Shown: piece by piece, positions 50,964 to 60,068 of the stretch
Layout of the letters: every line of letters begins with the position of its first letter
How positions within the stretch are numbered: position 1 is the stretch's first letter
Assembly (NCBI GenBank): GCA_017433295.1
Contig: JAFRHL010000017.1
Coordinates: 1 to 64,000, forward strand
Length of the DNA: 64,000 nt
Source of the DNA: Eubacterium sp.
Lineage (GTDB): Bacteria > Bacillota > Clostridia > Lachnospirales > Lachnospiraceae
Reading direction: 5' to 3'
The notes under the pieces: generated by a model
What the model was told of the DNA's origin: nothing
What the model saw: only the letters and a program-made list of their open reading frames with translations
Databases searched by the model: none
Translations under genes and position numbers: made by a program

Positions 50964-51859
50964 TACGCTTTATCCTCCTGCTTTCCGAGATATGCCTCTA
51001 TTACTGCAGGATTCGCCTGTATCTCCTCAGGTTTACCCTTTGCTATGATCCTTCCGAAATTCAGCACAGCCAGGTCCTCGCAGACATTCATAACAAGGCT
51101 CATGTCATGCTCGATCAGGATAATTGCAATCCCGAAGGTATCCCTGATCTTCCGGATATTCTTCATCAGATCTGCCGTCTCGCTGGGATTCATACCCGCT
51201 GCCGGCTCGTCCAGCAATAATACCTTGGGGGAGGTGGCAAGCGCTCTTATGATCTCCAGTCTTCGCTGGGCCCCGTAAGGCAATGAACTGGCCTGGTAGT
51301 CCGCCAGATGCTGCATGTCAAAAATGGAGAGCAGTTCAATGGCACGTTCATGGGCTGCTTTCTCCTGCTTTTTGTATTTTCCGGTATGGAAAAGGCCGCT
51401 GAAAAGACCATAGTCAAGCACATCATGCATGGCAGTCTTGACATTTTCCTCTACTGTCAGTTTGTCAAACAGACGGATATTCTGAAAGGTTCTGGCAATA
51501 CCCATTCTGCTGATCTGGGTGGTAGTCATGCCTGCCGTGTCTTTTCCATCAAAGAAGAAAGTACCCCTGGTAGGCTGATAGACCTTTGTCAGAAGATTGA
51601 AAACAGTAGTCTTGCCCGCACCGTTGGGACCGATGATCCCTGCAATCTCCGTGGGACTGATGGAGAGGGTAAACTCGTCCACTGCAGTAAGACCTCCAAA
51701 ATCTATACCCAGACCTTTGATCTCCAGGACAGGTGCTTTATCCCGGTCCCTGTCGGGGATCACGGTATAGTCCACCGTCGGCTTGGATTCATCATAATTC
51801 TCAGTTACATCATAAATCACATCACGGATCATTTCGTTTGAATTTTGTATCTCACTCAT
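50963..51859 (-). CDS. livG: branched-chain amino acid ABC transporter ATPase LivG
   Basis: LivG is the second ATPase of the transporter. The 298-aa protein has Walker A GPNGAGKT (77-84), LFDKLTVEENVKTAMHD, the signature region SLPYGAQRRLEI and Walker B VLLLDEPAAGMNP, all typical of LivG. It carries an unusual N-terminal extension of about 43 residues, rich in Asp and Glu, before the ATPase domain begins at VLEIKGL. Its ATG overlaps the livM stop by 4 nt. Confidence 0.95.
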   Translation of the reverse strand: MSEIQNSNEMIRDVIYDVTENYDESKPTVDYTVIPDRDRDKAPVLEIKGLGIDFGGLTAVDEFTLSISPTEIAGIIGPNGAGKTTVFNLLTKVYQPTRGTFFFDGKDTAGMTTTQISRMGIARTFQNIRLFDKLTVEENVKTAMHDVLDYGLFSGLFHTGKYKKQEKAAHERAIELLSIFDMQHLADYQASSLPYGAQRRLEIIRALATSPKVLLLDEPAAGMNPSETADLMKNIRKIRDTFGIAIILIEHDMSLVMNVCEDLAVLNFGRIIAKGKPEEIQANPAVIEAYLGKQEDKA

Positions 51860-52944
51860 GCAGCAGACCCTCCTTCCGCATCAGGGTCTGTATCCTTCCC
51901 GGGCTTTATCTTTTCCCAGAGATTCTCAAACCAGGCTCTTATCTTCAGGTTATTCGTTCCGATCATAACAAGGATCAGGACAACCGCATAGGTCAGCATT
52001 CTATAGTCAGCAAACTGCCTCAGTGCCTCCGGCAGAATGGTCAGGATAGTTGCGGCAATGATGGAACCCCAGATATTTCCGATCCCGCCCAGAACCACAA
52101 ATACCAGGATCAGTACCGATGTGTTAAAATTAAACTTGATGGGCAGGAGGGAGGAGTAATTCAGTCCGAACAAAGCCCCGCCCATACCGGCCAGTGACGC
52201 AGAAATAGTAAATGCCATCAGTTTGTATTTCATTACATTCAGACCGATGGACTCGGCTGCGATCCGATTATCCCGGCAGGCCATAATGGCTCTCCCCTGC
52301 CTGGAATTCATGATATTCTGTACCACAAACAAGGCGATCAACACAAGAACAAAACCGGAACCAAAGGTTGATATCTTTTTGACCGCTGTGGCACCCATTG
52401 GACCATTTAACAGCATTCTGGCATTTGAACCCTGTCCGATCTCCGGATTCGTGGAAATATGGAATCCTGTGTCATCCTTACAGGCATAGACAATATTCAT
52501 GATATTTTTGATGATTTCACCAAAAGCCAGAGTAACGATGGCCAGATAGTCTCCCCGCAGTCTTAAGACCGGGATACCGATCAGGAAACCGGCAATACCG
52601 GCAAATATGGCTCCCACAAGGACCGCACAGGCCAGCCGGGCAAGGTCCGGCATGGAGGAATTCTCAAGCAGACCGGACACCACGATCCCCGAAAAGGCTC
52701 CGACAGACATAAATCCTGCGTGTCCCAGGGACAGTTCCCCGGAAATACCTACTACAAGGTTCAATGACACTGCCATGATAATATAAGTACAGATCGGTAC
52801 CAGCTGTCCCTGCAGAGAACTGGATACCATCCCCAACATATTAAGCAGGGTGATAATAACAAAACCGGCAGTGACGATAGAATATGAAATGGCTGCATTC
52901 TTTGTATATGGTGACATCTTTCTGTCTTTTATTTTCTTTCCCAT
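51856..52944 (-). CDS. livM: branched-chain amino acid ABC transporter permease LivM
   Basis: LivM is one of two membrane subunits forming the channel. The 362-aa protein has about nine helices and the family motifs LSLGHAGFMSVGAFSG, RLRGDYLAIVTLAFGEI and the EAA-like loop NRIAAESIGLNVMKYKLMAF. The last 20 residues are polar and charged. It follows livH by 9 nt and overlaps livG. Confidence 0.95.
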   Translation of the reverse strand: MGKKIKDRKMSPYTKNAAISYSIVTAGFVIITLLNMLGMVSSSLQGQLVPICTYIIMAVSLNLVVGISGELSLGHAGFMSVGAFSGIVVSGLLENSSMPDLARLACAVLVGAIFAGIAGFLIGIPVLRLRGDYLAIVTLAFGEIIKNIMNIVYACKDDTGFHISTNPEIGQGSNARMLLNGPMGATAVKKISTFGSGFVLVLIALFVVQNIMNSRQGRAIMACRDNRIAAESIGLNVMKYKLMAFTISASLAGMGGALFGLNYSSLLPIKFNFNTSVLILVFVVLGGIGNIWGSIIAATILTILPEALRQFADYRMLTYAVVLILVMIGTNNLKIRAWFENLWEKIKPGKDTDPDAEGGSAA

Positions 52945-52953
52945 ATTTCCACC

Positions 52954-53838
52954 CTACACTTTCTCCATTCTGGTCCTGCCGAGCAATCCGGTCGGTTTCA
53001 CCAGAAGGACAATGATCAGAACGCCGAATACAATTGCGTCTGAAAGCTCCGAGGAAATATACGCCCTGCCGAAAATTTCAATGACACCAAGAAGGATTCC
53101 TCCAAGCATGGCTCCCGGAATAGATCCGATTCCTCCGAACACGGCAGCTGTAAATGCCTTGATACCCGGCATGGCTCCGGTGGTGGGCATAAGGGCCGGA
53201 TAAGATGAACATAATAAAACACCGGCTATGGCAGCCAGTCCTGAACCGATGGCAAAGGTCATGGAAATAGTGGAATTCACATTGATTCCCATAAGCTGGG
53301 CAGCGCCGTTATCCTCCGAAACCGCCCGCATGGCTTTCCCCATCTTGGTAGCAGAAGTAAACAATGTCATACAGATCATGATCACGATACATGCAGCCAT
53401 AGTCAAGATGGACTCTGCAGTGATGGTAAGCTGACCATCAAACAATTTTAAGCCTTCAGTACCACTGACAATGGACGTAAATACCTTGGGAGCACTTCCC
53501 CAGATCAGCAGCGCACTGTTCTGCAGGAAATAGGATACGCCGATGGCTGTAATCAGTACCGCCAGGGAGCTGGTTCCCCGCAGAGGTTTATAAGCCAGTC
53601 CTTCTATCATGATTCCCATGGTCGTGCACACGGCAATAGCCATCAGAAGCGCAAGCCAGGGATTCACATGAAGATAGGAAGTGGCGCAAAAGGAGATATA
53701 GGCACCGACCATGATTACGTCACCGTGGGCAAAATTGAGCATCTTGGATATACCGTAAACCATGGTATATCCAAGGGCAATGATGGCATAAACACTGCCC
53801 AGGCTCAAACCGTTCACTAAGTTCGATAAAAAAATCAT
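52954..53838 (-). CDS. livH: branched-chain amino acid ABC transporter permease LivH
   Basis: LivH is the partner permease of LivM. The 294-aa protein has about eight helices, with GLSLGSVYAIIALGYTMVYG at the start, NFAHGDVIMVGAYISF and the cytoplasmic loop MRAVSEDNGAAQLMGINVN, all standard for LivH. It lies 134 nt downstream of livK across a hairpin, which would allow more binding protein than permease to be made. Confidence 0.95.
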   Translation of the reverse strand: MIFLSNLVNGLSLGSVYAIIALGYTMVYGISKMLNFAHGDVIMVGAYISFCATSYLHVNPWLALLMAIAVCTTMGIMIEGLAYKPLRGTSSLAVLITAIGVSYFLQNSALLIWGSAPKVFTSIVSGTEGLKLFDGQLTITAESILTMAACIVIMICMTLFTSATKMGKAMRAVSEDNGAAQLMGINVNSTISMTFAIGSGLAAIAGVLLCSSYPALMPTTGAMPGIKAFTAAVFGGIGSIPGAMLGGILLGVIEIFGRAYISSELSDAIVFGVLIIVLLVKPTGLLGRTRMEKV

Positions 53839-53862
53839 AAAGTTTTCCCTCTATCCACAAGA

Positions 53863-53886
53863 GGGTGCTGCAAAAATGCAGCACCC
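53863..53886 (-). other. intercistronic hairpin between livK and livH
   Basis: GGGTGCTGCA (53863-53872) pairs perfectly with TGCAGCACCC (53877-53886) around an AAAA loop. No T-run follows on the - strand. A stem at this place in ABC operons commonly protects the binding-protein mRNA or attenuates downstream genes. The core matches the ptsH-ptsI hairpin. Confidence 0.6.
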
Positions 53887-53972
53887 CAAACAATCTCAGC
53901 TATATTGTTCATACAGAACTTTCCCAATAAACTCCGCACGGGATACCCCCCGTCAGAGTAATACGTCCTGAA

Positions 53973-55157
53973 CTACTGAACGTCAGCGTATTTACCATCT
54001 TTGATAATACATACAGCAGGAGTCTTGCTGACTTCACCGTTGGCATTCCATGTCATACCACCACCTGTGATACCATCATAGGTGAATCCGCCTGTAACTG
54101 TGGAGATCATAGCGTCACAGATCTCTTCGTTACTCTTATCTGCAGTAAGTCCTGCCTCTTTGAAAGCATTGTACAGAACATAGATTCCATCATAGCCGTC
54201 TGCAGCAAACTGATTCGGGATCTCGCCGTACTTCTCCTGATACTTGGAAACGAAATCTGCCACATTCTGCTCTTCGGACCAGGGGTTAACCGGTGTCTGA
54301 AGATAAACGCCCTCTGCAAGGCTGGTATCGAAACCTTCCATATCAAGGATACCGTCCATACCGTCTACACCAAAGAAAGTAGTGTCATAGTTCATATCCT
54401 TGGCCTGCTTCATGATAACAGAAGCTGGTGTATAGTAGATCGGAAGGAAGATAAGGTCTGCGCCGGCTTTCTTGCAGTTTGTCAGCTGAGCACTGAAATC
54501 TGCGTTTGTATCATCGGGATAAGTCTCAGCCGCAACCAGTTCCATACCCTTGGACTCAAGCTCTTCCTTGAAGGCATTGAAGATTCCGGTGGAATATGCA
54601 TCGGAGTTGTTATAAATACATCCGATCTTCTTGTCTGCGAAGGTCTCTGCAATGTTGTCCGCTGCCTTAACACCCTGGTTAGGATCGGTGAAGCAGATCT
54701 GGAATGCATTATCCTTGCCTGCTGTAACATCTGCGGAAGAAGCAGAAGGAGTCATAAGGAATACTCTGTCACTGTTGGCCTCTGCGGAAACAGCGATACA
54801 GGAACCGGTGGTAACGGAACCCATGAGCATCTGGATACCCCAGTCCTTAAGCTTATTGTAGGCATTAACAGCTTTCTCACCGTCAGCCTCATCATCTTCC
54901 ATCTTAAACTCGATCTGAAGATCCGGGTTCTCGGCATTGATCTCTTCTACAGCCAGCTCAGCACCCTGCTTTACAGCAATACCATAAATAGATGCGCCGC
55001 CTGTAAGAGGACCGGTACTTCCGATCTTAATGGTGGCCGCACCGTCTCCGGAGTCTCCTGCGGACCCGCTGTCCTTGGAGCCACCGCATGCAGCAAGGGA
55101 AAGTACCATGACAGCTGCAAGAAGTGTTGCAAAAAGTTTCTTCATAGACTTTTTCAT
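53973..55157 (-). CDS. livK: branched-chain amino acid ABC transporter substrate-binding lipoprotein
   Basis: LivK binds the amino acid outside the membrane and delivers it to LivHM. The 394-aa protein has a lipoprotein signal with Cys24 in LSLAACGG, a Gly/Ser/Asp-rich spacer, then the type I binding fold starting IKIGSTGPLTGGASIYG, with QFAADGYDGIYVLYNAFKEA near the end. GGAGG precedes the ATG. It is the first gene of the liv operon and has a strong promoter at 55199-55227. Confidence 0.96.
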   Translation of the reverse strand: MKKSMKKLFATLLAAVMVLSLAACGGSKDSGSAGDSGDGAATIKIGSTGPLTGGASIYGIAVKQGAELAVEEINAENPDLQIEFKMEDDEADGEKAVNAYNKLKDWGIQMLMGSVTTGSCIAVSAEANSDRVFLMTPSASSADVTAGKDNAFQICFTDPNQGVKAADNIAETFADKKIGCIYNNSDAYSTGIFNAFKEELESKGMELVAAETYPDDTNADFSAQLTNCKKAGADLIFLPIYYTPASVIMKQAKDMNYDTTFFGVDGMDGILDMEGFDTSLAEGVYLQTPVNPWSEEQNVADFVSKYQEKYGEIPNQFAADGYDGIYVLYNAFKEAGLTADKSNEEICDAMISTVTGGFTYDGITGGGMTWNANGEVSKTPAVCIIKDGKYADVQ

Positions 55158-55198
55158 GTGGTTTTACCTCCATATAATATAAAATTACAATATGTAAA

Positions 55199-55227
55199 AT
55201 ACTAGCACGTATCCCCATTCATGTCAA
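55199..55227 (-). promoter_or_regulatory. strong promoter of the liv operon
   Basis: On the - strand consensus TTGACA (55222-55227) is 17 nt from TAGTAT (55199-55204), which also has an extended TGC before it. The leader of about 35 nt is short and I see no T-box or attenuator. Confidence 0.7.
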
Positions 55228-55357
55228 TAAAAAAGTCTCTCTGTATGATACTATATTGCTATCACATCAGTACGCTTCCTTCGGACTGTCCATGCAGCAG
55301 CAGGGCGACAGGCCGGCGCCTGTGCGGTTCCCGGCACAGCTGCCGTCTGCCTGCCGG

Positions 55358-56236
55358 TTATTCCTCAAATACCCTGTCTCCCACCAGGCCATAAAGATAT
55401 TGGCCATAATTTGTCTTTGCAAGCTCGTCCGCCTTATCCTTCAACTGTTCCAGAGTAATCCAGCCGTTGTTGATAGCCTTCTCCTCGAGACAGCCGATCA
55501 TATGTCCGCTCCGCTGAACCATCTTGATGGTTCCCGCTGCCTGGTAGAGGCTGTCCGCCGTCCCCGCGTCAAACCATGTATACTCCTCACCCAATGGGAT
55601 GACACTGAGCTCTCCTGCCTTCAGGTATTCATTGTTCACATCGGTGATCTCCAGCTCACCCCGGGCGGATGGCTTAATATTTTTTGCGATCTCTACCACC
55701 TTATTATCATAAAAATATAATCCGGGAACTATATAATTGGACTTGGGATGAGCAGGCTTCTCCTCGATGGAAAGAGCTTTCCCCTCCTCATCAAACTCCA
55801 CCACACCAAAAGGTCTGGGGTCCTGAACATAATAGCCGAATATTTTCGCTCCCTTTACATTCTTCACCGCATCCCGCAGCTTAAGCCGGAAGGAAGGCCC
55901 GAAGAAAATATTATCCCCGAGGATCAGGCAGACCGAATCCTCCCCGATAAAATCTTCACCGATGATGAAGGCGTCGGCGATACCTCTTTGTACATGCTGT
56001 TCTTTATATTCGATGTGGATACCGAACTCACTCCCGTCCCCTAACAGGTTCTCAAAAGGATGCTGTTCACCCGGTGGAATGATAACCAGCACATCCCGGA
56101 TGCCGGCTTTCATAAGCACCGAAAGCGGGTAGTAGATCAGTGGCTTGTCATATACCGGAAGTAACGGTTTACATACCGGAAATGTGATGGGATAAAGTCT
56201 GGAGCCTTTACCAGCTGCCAAAATGATTCCTTTCAT
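55358..56236 (-). CDS. rfbA: glucose-1-phosphate thymidylyltransferase
   Basis: RmlA/RfbA makes dTDP-glucose, the first step to dTDP-rhamnose and other deoxysugars for surface polysaccharides. The 292-aa protein has GIILAAGKGSRLYPIT, KPLLPVYDKPLIYYPLSVLM, LGDNIFFGPSF, VEFDEEGKALSIEEKP and TWFDAGTADSLYQA. It is full length. The other rhamnose genes (rfbB, rfbC, rfbD) are not nearby, so it is a lone gene with AT-rich DNA upstream and no clear terminator. Confidence 0.95.
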   Translation of the reverse strand: MKGIILAAGKGSRLYPITFPVCKPLLPVYDKPLIYYPLSVLMKAGIRDVLVIIPPGEQHPFENLLGDGSEFGIHIEYKEQHVQRGIADAFIIGEDFIGEDSVCLILGDNIFFGPSFRLKLRDAVKNVKGAKIFGYYVQDPRPFGVVEFDEEGKALSIEEKPAHPKSNYIVPGLYFYDNKVVEIAKNIKPSARGELEITDVNNEYLKAGELSVIPLGEEYTWFDAGTADSLYQAAGTIKMVQRSGHMIGCLEEKAINNGWITLEQLKDKADELAKTNYGQYLYGLVGDRVFEE

Positions 56237-56391
56237 AATACCTTCTCCTGTATATCAGTTATTTATCGACACAATTTGGAAGTTACATTTATATAATACT
56301 ATAATCATTCAATTTTTGAAAGAGGTGATTATTACAATTATAAAGTGTAGATTGGTGGAGGCAGGGGTGATTTTTGTTTTGCCAGGTAAAC

Positions 56392-56518
56392 GCAGCAGCG
56401 GAGGGGTATATGTCTGCAAGTTCCGTTCCTCCTCGGAAATAGAAGATATGTGGCGGTTGCTGTTTTTGATTTCCTGCGGTGCAAAGTCACTTTCAGACAT
56501 ATACCCCTCCGCTGCTGC
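56392..56518. repeat. long inverted repeat, 30-bp arms, possible MITE
   Basis: The 30-nt arms 56392-56421 and 56489-56518 are complementary at all but one position, and the outer 25 are perfect. The outer ends read GCAGCAGCGGAGGGG and its complement. The core is 67 nt and contains a small TTCCG/CGGAA stem (at about 56420-56437). Pairing continues outward with bulges (TAAAC/GTTTA, then GCCA/TGGC). I see no transposase frame and no clear target-site duplication. It may be a miniature inverted-repeat element or a large RNA hairpin. Confidence 0.7.
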
Positions 56519-56665
56519 TGTTTATGGCTGACAAAGGAAAACCAGCCCGATCTTTCTGTTTGGGTAACAGGGAGGAGATATGGTATATACGGTTCGTAAA
56601 TTCCGGATGTAAGCAGATATATTTCCTGTTCTTATCTGACCTGAGCCGATGATAGGACGAATTCA

Positions 56666-56698
56666 GAAAAAACCGGTCCCTGCAAACGCAGAAACCGG
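56666..56698 (-). terminator. terminator of the GlpA-like oxidoreductase operon
   Basis: CCGGT (56673-56677) and CTGC (56680-56683) pair with ACCGG (56694-56698) and GCAG (56688-56691) across a 2-nt mismatch, followed on the - strand by a run of seven T (56666-56672). It lies 28 nt after the DUF1667 stop. Confidence 0.7.
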
Positions 56699-56725
56699 CT
56701 CTTCTTCTATCCTTATGGGATTACA

Positions 56726-57091
56726 TTATACAGCCACAATATTCTTGGTTGCGATAATATCAACGCCTGTGCCTGCTACATCAGGAATGATCACATCGCC
56801 GATATGTACAGGAGCCTTAACCACTACAGGTTTGATCTCGTCAAGGATATCGAAGATCTTGCCCTTCGGGATAACTTCTTTTGTCTTTACGGAGCATGCT
56901 GCAAGGTCGCCGCCGTCTACTTTAACGATGGATGTTACCACACGGGTAGGATTGGTTACTTCATTTCTTGCGTAAACGTCGCCGCGGGGACAGGTATTGC
57001 CTGTTACTTCCTTCACTTCTCCGTTGTCTAATGTCACTGTCACCTGACATCCCAGAGGACAGTTGATACATGTTAACTGTCTTTTTTCCAT
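56726..57091 (-). CDS. DUF1667 cysteine-motif protein
   Basis: The 121-aa protein has four cysteines, Cys8, Cys11, Cys15 and Cys34 in CINCPLGC and NTCPRGD, a pattern that suggests a metal or iron-sulfur site. DUF1667 proteins usually occur directly after a GlpA-like dehydrogenase and an FAD-linked oxidoreductase, as here, and are thought to be part of that redox complex. Their direct role is not established. It lies 36 nt downstream of the FAD oxidoreductase gene. Confidence 0.88.
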   Translation of the reverse strand: MEKRQLTCINCPLGCQVTVTLDNGEVKEVTGNTCPRGDVYARNEVTNPTRVVTSIVKVDGGDLAACSVKTKEVIPKGKIFDILDEIKPVVVKAPVHIGDVIIPDVAGTGVDIIATKNIVAV

Positions 57092-57127
57092 AGCTATTTA
57101 CTTCCTTTCCTATATATGCAGTAATGA

Positions 57128-58402
57128 TTACTCAGCCTCGATCTTAACTGTGATGGTCTTCAGGCCGTCGAATTCAGCCAGTTTCTTCTTCTGAAGGATA
57201 ACCTGCTCCATCTCACCAGGTGCCATTACCTGTTTCTTTCTGTGCATTACTCTCTCATCATTGAAGTAAACACTGATGTAGCTGTCTTTAAATACTGCGC
57301 CGACACGGAAACGAACCGTAAGCTTGTCTTCCATCTTGTTTAAATCGATGGTGGAAGGAACTGTGTAGCGGGCACCGTCTGTGGCCTTGATCTCGATCAC
57401 ATCTTCTGCCTTGGCTACGTCCTTGCCATAACGCTCTTTTACATAAACTGCTGCATTCTTTCCGGCATTGCCTGCTTCTTCGGAAACATAGTCAACCAGG
57501 TCATGTACATGAAGTACATTACCACAGGCAAAGATACCTTCAATATTGGTCTCAAAGCTTTCGTTTACGATGGGGCCGCTGGTGATGGGGCTTAATTCCA
57601 CGTTAGCCTGTTTGGAAAGCTCGTTCTCCGGGATCAGACCTACAGAGAGAAGAAGGGTATCGCAGTCATAGTGCTCTTCTGTTCCGGGGATAGGCTTCCT
57701 GTCCGGGCCAACCTCTGCGATGGTAACACCGGTGAGACGGTCTTTACCTTCGATGTCGATAACAGTATGGGAGAGCTTCAGCGGAATGTCAAAGTCATCA
57801 AGACACTGAACGATATTTCTCTTCAGACCGCCGGAGAAAGGCATAACCTCTGCTACAACCTGAACGTCAGCGCCTTCGAAGGTCATACGTCTTGCCATGA
57901 TCAGGCCGATATCTCCGGAACCAAGGATAACTACCTTCTTACCGGGCATAAAGCCTTCCATGTTAACCAGTCTCTGGGCAGTACCTGCGGAATAGATACC
58001 GGCCGGACGATAACCTGGAATGTTGAGGGCTCCACGCGGACGCTCACGGCATCCCATGGCCAGAACAACAGCTTTTGCCTGATAGAGAATGATTCCTTCT
58101 TCACGGTTCATGGCTGTAACGACCTTATCCTCGGAAATGTCACAAACCATGGTATGTAATTTGTACTCGATATTAAGCTCGGCAGCCTGATCAATAAAAC
58201 GGGTAGCGTACTCCGGTCCGGTCAGCTCTTCCTTGAAAGTATGAAGTCCGAATCCGTTATGGATGCACTGGTTTAAGATACCGCCAAGCTGGTTATCTCT
58301 TTCTAAGATTAAAATACTGTCGATTCCCTCTTTTTTTGCAGCGATGGCAGCGGCAAGTCCGGCAGGTCCGCCACCGATAACAATGATATCATAAGATTTC
58401 AT
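57128..58402 (-). CDS. FAD-dependent pyridine nucleotide-disulphide oxidoreductase family protein
   Basis: The 424-aa flavoprotein has an N-terminal FAD motif DIIVIGGGPAGLAAAIAAKK, LNQCIHNGFG, AVVLAMGCRERPRG and a second dinucleotide motif KVVILGSGDIGLIMARRM. A C-terminal extra region of about 100 residues follows. As the middle gene of the GlpA-like/DUF1667 set, it may accept electrons from the dehydrogenase, like anaerobic GlpB in role though not in sequence. The ATG at 58402 matches the family start. GAGG is 12 nt away, and a GTG at 58420 is the alternative. Confidence 0.88.
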   Translation of the reverse strand: MKSYDIIVIGGGPAGLAAAIAAKKEGIDSILILERDNQLGGILNQCIHNGFGLHTFKEELTGPEYATRFIDQAAELNIEYKLHTMVCDISEDKVVTAMNREEGIILYQAKAVVLAMGCRERPRGALNIPGYRPAGIYSAGTAQRLVNMEGFMPGKKVVILGSGDIGLIMARRMTFEGADVQVVAEVMPFSGGLKRNIVQCLDDFDIPLKLSHTVIDIEGKDRLTGVTIAEVGPDRKPIPGTEEHYDCDTLLLSVGLIPENELSKQANVELSPITSGPIVNESFETNIEGIFACGNVLHVHDLVDYVSEEAGNAGKNAAVYVKERYGKDVAKAEDVIEIKATDGARYTVPSTIDLNKMEDKLTVRFRVGAVFKDSYISVYFNDERVMHRKKQVMAPGEMEQVILQKKKLAEFDGLKTITVKIEAE

Positions 58403-58487
58403 AACGTTTATATTCCTCACTTTCTTTCAATCTGTCACATTAAGTCTTAAGATCAACTTTCTTGATCTTTCACGATTTAGTGTCCGA

Positions 58488-59936
58488 TCACTTTAAATCC
58501 TCTTTGATCTTTCCAACCAGCATGTTGGAGCCGGTTCCCTTCTTGGTAACTTCTGTCATCGGGATACCAAGCTCTCTTGAAAGAATCTCCATTGCTCTTG
58601 GAGTACAGAATCCTGCCTGGCAGCGGCCCATTCCCTGCCGTGTACGACGTTTAAGACCATCTAATGAGGTTGCTCCCAGCGGACGATTGATGGCATCCAC
58701 GATCTCACCCTCTGTAACCATCTCACAACGACATACGATAGCACCATATCTCGGATCCTTCTTGATCATCTCATTCTTCTCTTCGATGGAAAGGTCTTCC
58801 ATGTGTATGATGCCTTTACGCTTGCCGACGAACTTCTCATTCTTCGGGAAATTATACTTATCCTGGATGATACCAACGATCATCTCAGCGATGGCCGGTG
58901 AAGAGGTAAGACCCGGAGACTCGATACCTGCGCAGTCAAAGAAATCCGGAGCATCTGCAACTTCTTCTACGATAAACTCATGGTTCTCTTCATGGGCACG
59001 AAGACCGGCGAAGGAAGTGATTACCTTGTTCATGGGGAGACGGTCCTTGGTCAGGTGGCTGGCGGATGCCTTCTGAACCAGGTCATTGATGATCTCCTGA
59101 GTTGTATTGGTTCCCTCTTTGTCATCAATATCTGTAGCGGATGGTCCTACGAACATATTGCCGTGGATGGTGGGAGCAGTCAGGACACCCTTACCCATTG
59201 GTCCGGGAAGCGGGAAGATTGTAGCTGAGAAATAGTCGCCAAGTTCTTTATCCATAAGAAGATACTCACCTCTTCTGGCAACGATCTTCATCTTCTTCTC
59301 ACTTACCATGTTATGCATAACATCGGCATAAACACCGGCTGCGTTAACAACAGCCTTGGTCTCGAGAACGCCTTTATTGGTAACTAACTCATAGTAACCG
59401 TCTTTCTTGTTGATCTGCTGAACCTCTGTCTCGAACTGGAACTCAACACCGTTAACGGCTGCGTTCTCGCCCATGGCGATGGCCAGGTTGAAGGGGCATA
59501 CAATACCGCCGGTGGGTACATAAAGAGCTGCAATGGCATTGGGAGTCAGGTTGGGCTCCATGGCAAGAAGCTCATCATGCTGCACGATCCTTGCTCCGGG
59601 AACACCGTTTTCATGAGCCTGCTCCAGCAGCCTGTCCAGGTCTCCCAGCTGGTCCTTGACAGTACAAACGATCAGGGATCCGTTCTTCTTTACCGGGAAA
59701 TCCAGTTCCTCTGCCAGCTGATACATCAGCTCGTTACCACGAACATTCAGCTTGGCCATCAGGGTTCCGGGCTTACAGTCATAACCGGCATGAACAATAC
59801 CACTGTTCGCTTTGGATGAACCAGAGCATACATCATCACCCTTGTCCACTACCAGAACTTTAGCCTGATATTTGGAAAGCTCTCTGGCTGTACAAGTACC
59901 GGTAACACCAGCACCAATTACAATAATGTCATACAT
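58488..59936 (-). CDS. GlpA-like FAD-dependent dehydrogenase
   Basis: The 482-aa protein joins a DAO-type FAD domain (YDIIVIGAGVTGTCTAREL, SGSSKANSGIVHAGYD, VVNAAGVYADVM) to a C-terminal BFD-like 2Fe-2S domain. That domain has Cys402, Cys404, Cys439 and Cys444, in VCRCEMVTEGEIV and GRCQAGFC. This layout is that of anaerobic glycerol-3-phosphate dehydrogenase subunit A. No glycerol kinase, facilitator or glpC lies nearby, so glycerol-3-phosphate is likely but not certain as substrate. It is first in its operon, with a promoter at 60069-60097. Confidence 0.88.
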   Translation of the reverse strand: MYDIIVIGAGVTGTCTARELSKYQAKVLVVDKGDDVCSGSSKANSGIVHAGYDCKPGTLMAKLNVRGNELMYQLAEELDFPVKKNGSLIVCTVKDQLGDLDRLLEQAHENGVPGARIVQHDELLAMEPNLTPNAIAALYVPTGGIVCPFNLAIAMGENAAVNGVEFQFETEVQQINKKDGYYELVTNKGVLETKAVVNAAGVYADVMHNMVSEKKMKIVARRGEYLLMDKELGDYFSATIFPLPGPMGKGVLTAPTIHGNMFVGPSATDIDDKEGTNTTQEIINDLVQKASASHLTKDRLPMNKVITSFAGLRAHEENHEFIVEEVADAPDFFDCAGIESPGLTSSPAIAEMIVGIIQDKYNFPKNEKFVGKRKGIIHMEDLSIEEKNEMIKKDPRYGAIVCRCEMVTEGEIVDAINRPLGATSLDGLKRRTRQGMGRCQAGFCTPRAMEILSRELGIPMTEVTKKGTGSNMLVGKIKEDLK

Positions 59937-59975
59937 GTCTTTCTACCTCCATTTTTCTACAAGCCACAAAAAAAA

Positions 59976-60044
59976 CATTGTAAAGTGTGCAAATATTCAT
60001 AAAATTTCAAAGGAAATACAAACATTTTTTCACAATTTACAATG
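59976..60044. promoter_or_regulatory. spaced inverted repeat in the GlpA-like operon leader
   Basis: CATTGTAAAGTGTG (59976-59989) and CACAATTTACAATG (60031-60044) are complementary at 13 of 14 positions, 41 nt apart. Both lie downstream of the predicted start point. They could be paired operator half-sites for a looping repressor or the foot of a leader hairpin. Confidence 0.45.
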
Positions 60045-60068
60045 AATTACGGGTTGCATATATGGTAT

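Larger units (their letters stand above)
56237..56725. other. 489-bp intergenic region
   Basis: The first 100 bases are AT-rich and should hold the rfbA promoter, without a match good enough to name. The middle is a long inverted repeat (56392-56518, with weaker pairing extending to about 56371-56540). The end holds the terminator of the oxidoreductase operon (56666-56698). Short frames crossing the repeat are not convincing genes. Confidence 0.7.

Noticed and set aside
56309..56500. 63-aa - strand frame in the same repeat
   Set aside because: Same reason. It exists because of the inverted repeat, not as a gene.
56223..56531. 102-aa + strand frame through the long inverted repeat
   Set aside because: Its sequence is largely the repeat arms translated. 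It overlaps the rfbA start and has no convincing start signal.
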